A stretch of DNA of 10,874 bases from an uncultured Bacteroidales bacterium. GTDB taxonomy: Bacteria > Bacteroidota > Bacteroidia > Bacteroidales > UBA932. This document shows, piece by piece, positions 7,401 through 10,874 of the stretch. The stretch covers positions 1-10,874 of the forward strand of contig CAMJJO010000056.1 of the NCBI GenBank assembly GCA_946406095.1. The letters are read 5' to 3'. A program made the position numbers and the translations under genes. Below the pieces are notes generated by a model that searched no databases, was not told where the DNA came from, and saw only the letters and a program-made list of their open reading frames with translations. Positions within the stretch are counted from its first letter, which is position 1; each line of letters opens with the position of its first letter.

Positions 7401-8059
7401 TCAAGGACATCAACTTCGATTTCAAGGAAAAGAACTTCATCGGCGCGGTGAAAAGCATCGAGCTCCGCACCATCCCGTCGGCCGATAAAATGGTAACCCT
7501 GTTATTGCGGATCAAGGAATTTGCCGATGAGCACGGGTACGACCTGGACCAGGTGAACCTATTCTCCGGGACATCACGGGACGAGTCCCGCAGCGCTGCC
7601 GTGGAGCATCTGCTGTCACTGATGAAACTGCTCACGGGTGAGCTGTCGATGCGGCCTCGTCTTACGCTCAGCGATACTTTCCAGCTCCAGTTCCGCATTA
7701 CGGAAAATGACAACGACACCGGGTGGGTGGAGAAAATTTCATCCGTAGGCTCCGATGGCACGGATGTGCTGGTGAAGGCGATGGTTAACATTATGCTCAT
7801 CAATGTGTTTAAGGAACGCGTGTCCGGACGCTTCTCGGATTTCCGGATCCATTGCGTGATGGACGAAATCGGCCGTCTGCATCCTCGGAATGTCCGCGGC
7901 ATCCTGGACTTTGCCGGTGCGCGCAATATCTATCTGGTGAACGGGTCGCCGGTGCCGTACAATGTGGCCGATTATAAGCACACTTATCTGCTATCGAAGG
8001 ACGGGACGCGTACGGTGATTCAGTCGCTGTTGAGCCGGAAGGAGGCGGCCATGGAATGA
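4403..8059 (+). CDS. jetC: Wadjet JetC / MksB-like SMC ATPase
   Basis: A 1218-residue SMC-type ATPase, the motor of the Wadjet complex; family knowledge assigns it DNA loop extrusion that senses small circular DNA. The N-terminal head carries Walker A GTQGVGKST (residues 30-38). Long charged coiled coils run from about 230 to 540 and about 600 to 900, rich in E, K, L and Q. They flank a small hinge-like segment of about 545-600 with aromatic and hydrophobic residues (WLSRHRPGW, FGVHLDL). The C-terminal head has a signature motif SSVGSDGTD (from residue 1113) in place of LSGGQ, Walker B FRIHCVMDE with D1154 and E1155, then a switch-like IYLVNGSP. ATG 4403 is supported by the strong ribosome site just before it and by Walker A lying at the expected distance from the N-terminus. 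The stop overlaps the jetD ATG (ATGA). The frame is intact throughout, so the motor should be functional. Confidence 0.92.
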   Translation: MRQLSRIVFVNSANIRYGEVRLDGNVHLIGTQGVGKSTVLRAILFFYTGDKMHLGISREKKSFDDFYLPGANSYIAYEVETEFGAFTVLVFRSHAHSVFRFIGAPFRREWLVDNAGEVTADSSVIRRRLDGAPMTRIVDEYQEYRDIIYGNKRATGKEFARYCIMETAKYQNIPRSLQNVFLGAKVDADFIKDIIIRSLGDEEPGIDLVYFRGQLAGFEREYNDISQWFQKNKQGEVTVRRQGEKVVELYRKLLYLDDELSGCLLELRYARRDAQQRIPLLEKQVEETEILQQKCKEKLAELQDKYTRELSTLEQELGALNDKLDRIPKLRKKYEGLGIQALIEEDGREPALQASLESVQALRSRLTREYADITTKYKDRGRELRLGFDAWRAARQGRKVEIGAALNAQIQKLSEALQAGLSGIEEAFRERVSAQDSLILDLKERIAVEDKQLALSAHISPYAEEMKASRAEQMRLEGEKSRLEASAKAQEARIESLMQEGQYQHNTQAREWDDKLSAVYAEMKALNGKIAGIDQLLASMDGSLIQWLSRHRPGWEETIGKVADERTVLYAKDLCPSEAKGDSLFGVHLDLSSLRMQVRTPEQLIKERRQLEKELAGLKDRQEGLLAEKESTLVALRKKYNARIKPLRDELSGLQAAALMLPAKLEDAGKRLALLEENTRKAREDAMGRCKDALQALTAEKVLAAQALDALLKEKEIEIQKLNDADARKRKSLQKQHDEALTRVEAEISAREKDLADALAALSKEQSRELSGQGVDSTALERCENEIRGLQERLKKIADNKETLFRYRKDKEEYLDKKDIFLSEKAKVESKKSSLSERYKLRRRKEDDALARASDTLQELRDALKQLREGLSEAENFEQSNALPILPEGREKRTDKTCRQLIDTIHRVLSEKRNTEQNFYQSVNTFTSHFSPGNIFDFKTDNHSDEEYRAFASSLVEFMESGKIEEFRSRTSGHYTELLLRISHEMDEVSRNSSEIAGIVKDINFDFKEKNFIGAVKSIELRTIPSADKMVTLLLRIKEFADEHGYDLDQVNLFSGTSRDESRSAAVEHLLSLMKLLTGELSMRPRLTLSDTFQLQFRITENDNDTGWVEKISSVGSDGTDVLVKAMVNIMLINVFKERVSGRFSDFRIHCVMDEIGRLHPRNVRGILDFAGARNIYLVNGSPVPYNVADYKHTYLLSKDGTRTVIQSLLSRKEAAME
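8039..8045 (+). promoter_or_regulatory. Shine-Dalgarno site of jetD
   Basis: AAGGAGG inside the jetC end, 10 nt before the jetD ATG at 8056. It prefers this ATG over the in-frame codons further on and, with the ATGA overlap, predicts efficient coupled translation. Confidence 0.55.
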
Positions 8060-8925
8060 GAGCATCTCTGATTCAGGCATTTGCGGCCTTGCGGCAGGGC
8101 GAGACCGTTCCTTTCAGCCGTTTTCCTTTGGATTGGACCGAGGAAATGCTGGCCGAAGGTGGGGTTACCAGCATTGTCAGGGGTAGTCGGAAATCGCTGA
8201 AAGTGGTTTCCCGGACGGCATTCGATGTTTATCTGCGAAGCAAAGGCCTGCAACCGGAAAAGCTGGAGGAAACGGTATCGGTACTTTCCGGGGCCGAATC
8301 CCGCGCGTCTCAGGTGCAGCTTTTGGGAGACTCCAAGGCGGTGACCGTGCGCTCCTGTCCAGGATTCCCGGTGAATGTCATCGGCCCGCTGAATGTGCGG
8401 CTTGGCGAGCGGAAGATCCTGCTTTGCCCATGCCCTGGTAGTTTCCTCTATATCAGCGACTTCCTTCAGTTCCGTATTCCATCCGATGCTATTGTGGTGG
8501 GCGTGGAGAATATGGAGAACTTCCGCCTCCCGGAGCGGCAGATGGCCGTCTGGGATCAGATTCAGGACCAGTTCGGTGGCGACGGCGTTCCGCCTCTGCT
8601 GCTCGTGTCCCGCTACCCTCAGTCACGGGATCTGGTGACCTGGTTGCAGGAGATTCCAAACCAGTACGTCCATTTTGGAGACTTCGACCTGGCTGGTATC
8701 CACATTTATTTGACCGCATTCTACCGCTACCTGGGCGCAGCGCGCTCCGCCTTCTTTGTCCCTGACGATATTGAGCAGCGTCTGTCTATGGGCAGTCGCG
8801 AGCGCTATCAGGTGCAGTTTGAACGCTTTGGTAAGATGGAGGTGTCCGATGCTCGCGTACAGAGGCTGGTTTCTCTCATTCACAAGTGCCATCGGGGTTA
8901 TGACCAGGAGGGCTACATCGAGTAA
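8056..8925 (+). CDS. jetD: Wadjet JetD / MksG-like Toprim nuclease
   Basis: A 289-residue protein with the Topo VI A/Spo11-like layout of JetD, the subunit that cleaves DNA in Wadjet systems. An N-terminal winged-helix region (about residues 1-70, with FSRFPLDWTEEML and a basic SRKSLKVVS stretch) precedes a Toprim domain. The Toprim metal ligands are visible: E151 in VVGVENMENF, and D209 and D211 in HFGDFDLAG. A late DQE (283-285) near the C-terminus resembles the conserved acidic tail motif of JetD proteins. The protein is shorter than the type I form (DUF3322 plus DUF2220) I recall at close to 400 residues, apparently through a reduced N-terminal part. All predicted catalytic residues are present. 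It starts 4 nt inside the jetC end and closes the operon; its TAA overlaps an ATG (TAATG) of a tiny frame. Confidence 0.88.
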   Translation: MRASLIQAFAALRQGETVPFSRFPLDWTEEMLAEGGVTSIVRGSRKSLKVVSRTAFDVYLRSKGLQPEKLEETVSVLSGAESRASQVQLLGDSKAVTVRSCPGFPVNVIGPLNVRLGERKILLCPCPGSFLYISDFLQFRIPSDAIVVGVENMENFRLPERQMAVWDQIQDQFGGDGVPPLLLVSRYPQSRDLVTWLQEIPNQYVHFGDFDLAGIHIYLTAFYRYLGAARSAFFVPDDIEQRLSMGSRERYQVQFERFGKMEVSDARVQRLVSLIHKCHRGYDQEGYIE

Positions 8926-9002
8926 TGCCGCTTGCTGCCATGCTTGGATCATTGAGATGGTTATTGATCACGAGTTTCCGGATGTGCCGGAGGAAGTGTT
9001 GA
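8925..9002 (+). CDS. Possible 25-aa leader/small ORF at the jetD stop
   Basis: The jetD stop shares a base with ATG 8925 (TAATG), opening a 25-codon frame ending at TGA 9000-9002; its product is basic with a hydrophobic middle (GSLRWLLITSFRM). A second frame, ATG 8957 to TGA 9005-9007, gives MVIDHEFPDVPEEVLK and reads more like natural protein. Neither can be linked to a family, and either could be chance. The rest of the 108-nt gap before the lipoprotein holds a weak hairpin (TCCGG 8977-8981 with CCGGA 8987-8991) and a T-run at 9011-9017. Confidence 0.2.
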   Translation: MPLAAMLGSLRWLLITSFRMCRRKC

Positions 9003-9033
9003 AGTGATTCTTTTTTTGAAACATCCTAATATC

Positions 9034-9552
9034 ATGAAACAGAAGTTTTTCCCTTGCGCCCTGGCAGCCGCGGCGCTCCTTCTTTCCGGCTGCGGTATCC
9101 TGGGGAAGGCGAGCCCCGAGGAGGAGGCGCGTACGGCCGCTCTGGTGGAGCAGCGCCTGGACGCGCGGAGTTTCCGCGTGGACATCGAGTCGATGTCGCC
9201 GATGCGCGGGCCGCGCCGCATGCTGACCACGCCGTATTCGGTGACCGTCCACGAGGGGAAGGTGGATTCGCATCTGCCCTATATGGGCGAGGCGTACAAC
9301 GTGCCCTACGGCGGCGGTAAGGTACTGACTTTCAAGGACGATATCGAGCAGTATATCGAGGATTACTCGCGTCCGGACCGCCGTATCATCAACTTCACGA
9401 CGGACAACGACGAGGACTACATCCTGTATCATTTCGAGATCTTCCCGAACGGCAAGGCCACCCTGCGGGTGAGTTCCCACAACCGCCAGGCGATCGACTA
9501 TATGGGCACGGTGGACGTGGACTTCGACCCGGCGAAGCCGGAAGGGGAATAG
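9034..9552 (+). CDS. DUF4251-family lipoprotein
   Basis: A 172-residue exported lipoprotein. The start ATG 9034 is preferred over an upstream in-frame ATT/ATG because it gives a textbook signal: MKQK, a hydrophobic run, and lipobox LLSGC with the lipidated cysteine at residue 20. The mature part matches the Bacteroidales DUF4251 pattern: RSFRVDIESMSPMRGPRRML, DSHLPYMGEAYNVPYGGG, a middle acidic stretch, and a C-terminal FPNGKATLRVSSHNRQAIDY. The fold is expected to be a small beta sandwich; function is unknown. The residues after the cysteine (GILGKASPEE) lack the clear acidic surface-export signal of Bacteroidetes at +2/+3, so it may stay on the periplasmic side. It sits 3 nt before the DUF262 gene, which suggests co-transcription, though a housekeeping origin is equally possible. 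Confidence 0.83.
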   Translation: MKQKFFPCALAAAALLLSGCGILGKASPEEEARTAALVEQRLDARSFRVDIESMSPMRGPRRMLTTPYSVTVHEGKVDSHLPYMGEAYNVPYGGGKVLTFKDDIEQYIEDYSRPDRRIINFTTDNDEDYILYHFEIFPNGKATLRVSSHNRQAIDYMGTVDVDFDPAKPEGE

Positions 9553-9555
9553 CGG

Positions 9556-10874
9556 ATGAATTCGATTATCACCTTAGGAGAATACGTCGGGAAAGGGAAG
9601 ATATTTGTCATTCCCGATTATCAGCGTGGGTATATCTGGGGCAAGAACCGCAAGGGGGAAACCAACTCGGTCGAGTATCTTCTGGAGGACCTGAAAAGTC
9701 ATTACGAAAAGAAAATGGACGTGTTTCTGCAGGGAGTTACCGTCAACGAGTCGAACGAGCAGATCGTATTGATCGACGGCCAGCAGCGCACGACTTTCTT
9801 GTATTTCTTGTTGAAGAAACTCGGGTTCAAAGGAGAACTGAAGATTCATTATACAATCCGCACCGAATCGAACGATTTCTTGTGTAATGAGGCCGAGTGG
9901 ATAGACAAAAAGGTGGTTCCGGACGGCAAGGAGCCATTCCAGGATCTCTTTTTTTTCAAGAAAACGCTTTCGATCATTGATGAGCGGATGCCCGCAGACA
10001 AGGGTAAGTTCCTGGATTTCCTGCTGAACAGGGTTTCGTTCCTTTACATCAACATCAGGAATGCGAACGATGCCACGCGCGTCTTCAGCAAGATGAACGG
10101 AAGCAAGGCCGAGATGCTGCAGGAGGAGATTATCAAGGCCGAGATCCTGCGTCTTGCTTCGCTGGACGAGGGCCAGACGGACGTCGCTCGGGAATGGGAG
10201 AACAATATGCTTCGCAGCCGATATGCCCGGGAGTGGGACAAATGGCTGCACTGGTGGAACAGGGATGATGTTCAGGCGGTTTTCGGATGCTCGAATCCGA
10301 TGGGTTTGCTGGTCTCGACTTATATGCCCGGGAAAGAGGTGCTAACCTTTGAGTCTTTCAAGAAAGAATGCCTGAGCAATGGAAAACCCATCGATGCGAA
10401 AAAGGCTTTTGACGGTCTCCGGCGTTTGCAGAAACGGTTCGAGGACGCATTCAATGGGCCGAAAACCCGGAATTGGATCGGAGCCATTCTGAACGTGTCC
10501 AAAAATGATGGAAGGGATTCATTCATTCGTTATTACTTCGGCGAGGGAAAATTGGACGAGGAGAGGCTCCGGCAGTATTATTTGGCGGTCTTTCTCGGCC
10601 TGACTCACAGGGAAATTGTAGAAAAGGACGGTCAGAAATTCAAAGAGAAATATGATAAAGCCTTGGATTCTATTTCTGCCGATATCTTGTATGATGTTGA
10701 TAATGATCTTGCTTATCGCACGTTGCTCCGATTGAATGTGGACCAGGATATCAAGCAGAATCGCTTGTTCGATTTCAAGATATGGAAACCCAACGTACGG
10801 TCATTGGAGCATATTCAGCCAAAATCCAAGGTATATCACACGGATAACAATGGGAAGTTGATCGATGGAAATGG
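9556..10874 (+). CDS. DUF262/DUF1524 GmrSD-type nuclease (3' truncated by window)
   Basis: The visible 439 codons run off the right edge. The N-terminal DUF262 domain is unmistakable: IPDYQRGYIW at residues 19-28 and DGQQRTT at 74-80, the NTP-binding/hydrolysis-linked motif of ParB-like DUF262 proteins. A later NDATRVFSKMNG then EEIIKAEIL block is also typical. Near the edge LEHIQPKS with H419 begins a DUF1524-like HNH nuclease domain, whose remaining residues lie outside. This architecture is that of GmrSD type IV restriction enzymes, which attack glucosylated hydroxymethylcytosine phage DNA, and of SspE-like phosphorothioate-dependent effectors. Which applies here cannot be told, and the partner genes of an Ssp system are not in view. 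ATG 9556 follows the lipoprotein stop by 3 nt; no strong ribosome site is seen. A T8 tract at 9949-9956 lies in frame. Confidence 0.87.
   Translation, partial: MNSIITLGEYVGKGKIFVIPDYQRGYIWGKNRKGETNSVEYLLEDLKSHYEKKMDVFLQGVTVNESNEQIVLIDGQQRTTFLYFLLKKLGFKGELKIHYTIRTESNDFLCNEAEWIDKKVVPDGKEPFQDLFFFKKTLSIIDERMPADKGKFLDFLLNRVSFLYINIRNANDATRVFSKMNGSKAEMLQEEIIKAEILRLASLDEGQTDVAREWENNMLRSRYAREWDKWLHWWNRDDVQAVFGCSNPMGLLVSTYMPGKEVLTFESFKKECLSNGKPIDAKKAFDGLRRLQKRFEDAFNGPKTRNWIGAILNVSKNDGRDSFIRYYFGEGKLDEERLRQYYLAVFLGLTHREIVEKDGQKFKEKYDKALDSISADILYDVDNDLAYRTLLRLNVDQDIKQNRLFDFKIWKPNVRSLEHIQPKSKVYHTDNNGKLIDGN

Noticed and set aside
8977..9017. Terminator after jetD (weak hairpin plus T-run)
   Set aside because: The 5-bp stem is separated from the T-run at 9011-9017 by about 20 nt, too far for an intrinsic terminator; a matching promoter for the lipoprotein was also not convincing (TTTTTTTG, no -33).
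9574..10251. Long minus-strand open frame (225 codons)
   Set aside because: It lies wholly opposite the DUF262 gene, whose plus-strand motifs (QRGYIW, DGQQRTT) are certain; its own translation shows no family features.
1..10874. CRISPR arrays, tRNA or rRNA genes, insertion sequences, integrase or att sites
   Set aside because: No spaced repeat array, cloverleaf, transposase or integrase motif, or flanking direct repeat was recognised; the only tandem repeat is the 15-bp pair at 134-163.

Overview
The window reads as a Bacteroidales chromosome segment. Three things support this: perfect or near-perfect Bacteroidetes primary-sigma promoters (TTTG, about 20 bp, TAnnTTTG), few Shine-Dalgarno sequences except inside one operon, and family content typical of that order (a DUF4251 lipoprotein, AAA_14/DUF4143 ATPase, and an archaeal-type ATPase remnant). 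By eye the coding GC is moderately high, with AT-rich intergenic DNA. The genus cannot be fixed from the sequence; a Rikenellaceae/Alistipes-like genome is a guess.

Layout. Bases 1-62 are the 3' end of an unidentified gene. Bases 98-580 hold a wrecked archaeal-type AAA ATPase gene that keeps its promoter, a tandem 15-bp operator-like repeat, its first 17 or so codons and its C-terminal third, with the middle deleted and the frame shifted. Two back-to-back hairpins follow (582-616). Bases 655-1221 encode a VanZ-like membrane protein, converging with a minus-strand AAA_14/DUF4143 ATPase (1210-2478). A divergent AT-rich promoter region (2479-2671) leads into the centrepiece.

The centrepiece (2672-8925) is a tightly packed four-gene operon with the order and domain content of Wadjet (JetABCD, related to MksFEBG/EptABCD): a kleisin-like subunit, a small winged-helix KITE subunit, a 1218-residue SMC-type ATPase and a Toprim/Topo VI-like nuclease. 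Neighbouring genes overlap by 4, 17 and 4 nt, so the four products are probably translationally coupled and made in matched amounts. From what is known of the family, the SMC-kleisin-KITE complex extrudes DNA loops and the JetD nuclease cuts small closed circular DNA such as plasmids. JetA (399 aa) and JetD (289 aa) are shorter than I recall for type I Wadjet, and the SMC signature motif is non-canonical, so this is probably a non-type-I or Mks-like branch.

Downstream come a DUF4251 lipoprotein (9034-9552) and, 3 nt later, a DUF262/DUF1524 protein of the GmrSD type (9556 onward), truncated by the window end. With Wadjet, a second predicted nuclease, an orphan ATPase and a decayed ATPase together, the region looks like a defence or accessory island. 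The Wadjet operon is a known type of system; the less explained parts are the decayed ATPase locus with its intact control region, the tandem hairpins, and the lipoprotein between two predicted defence loci.
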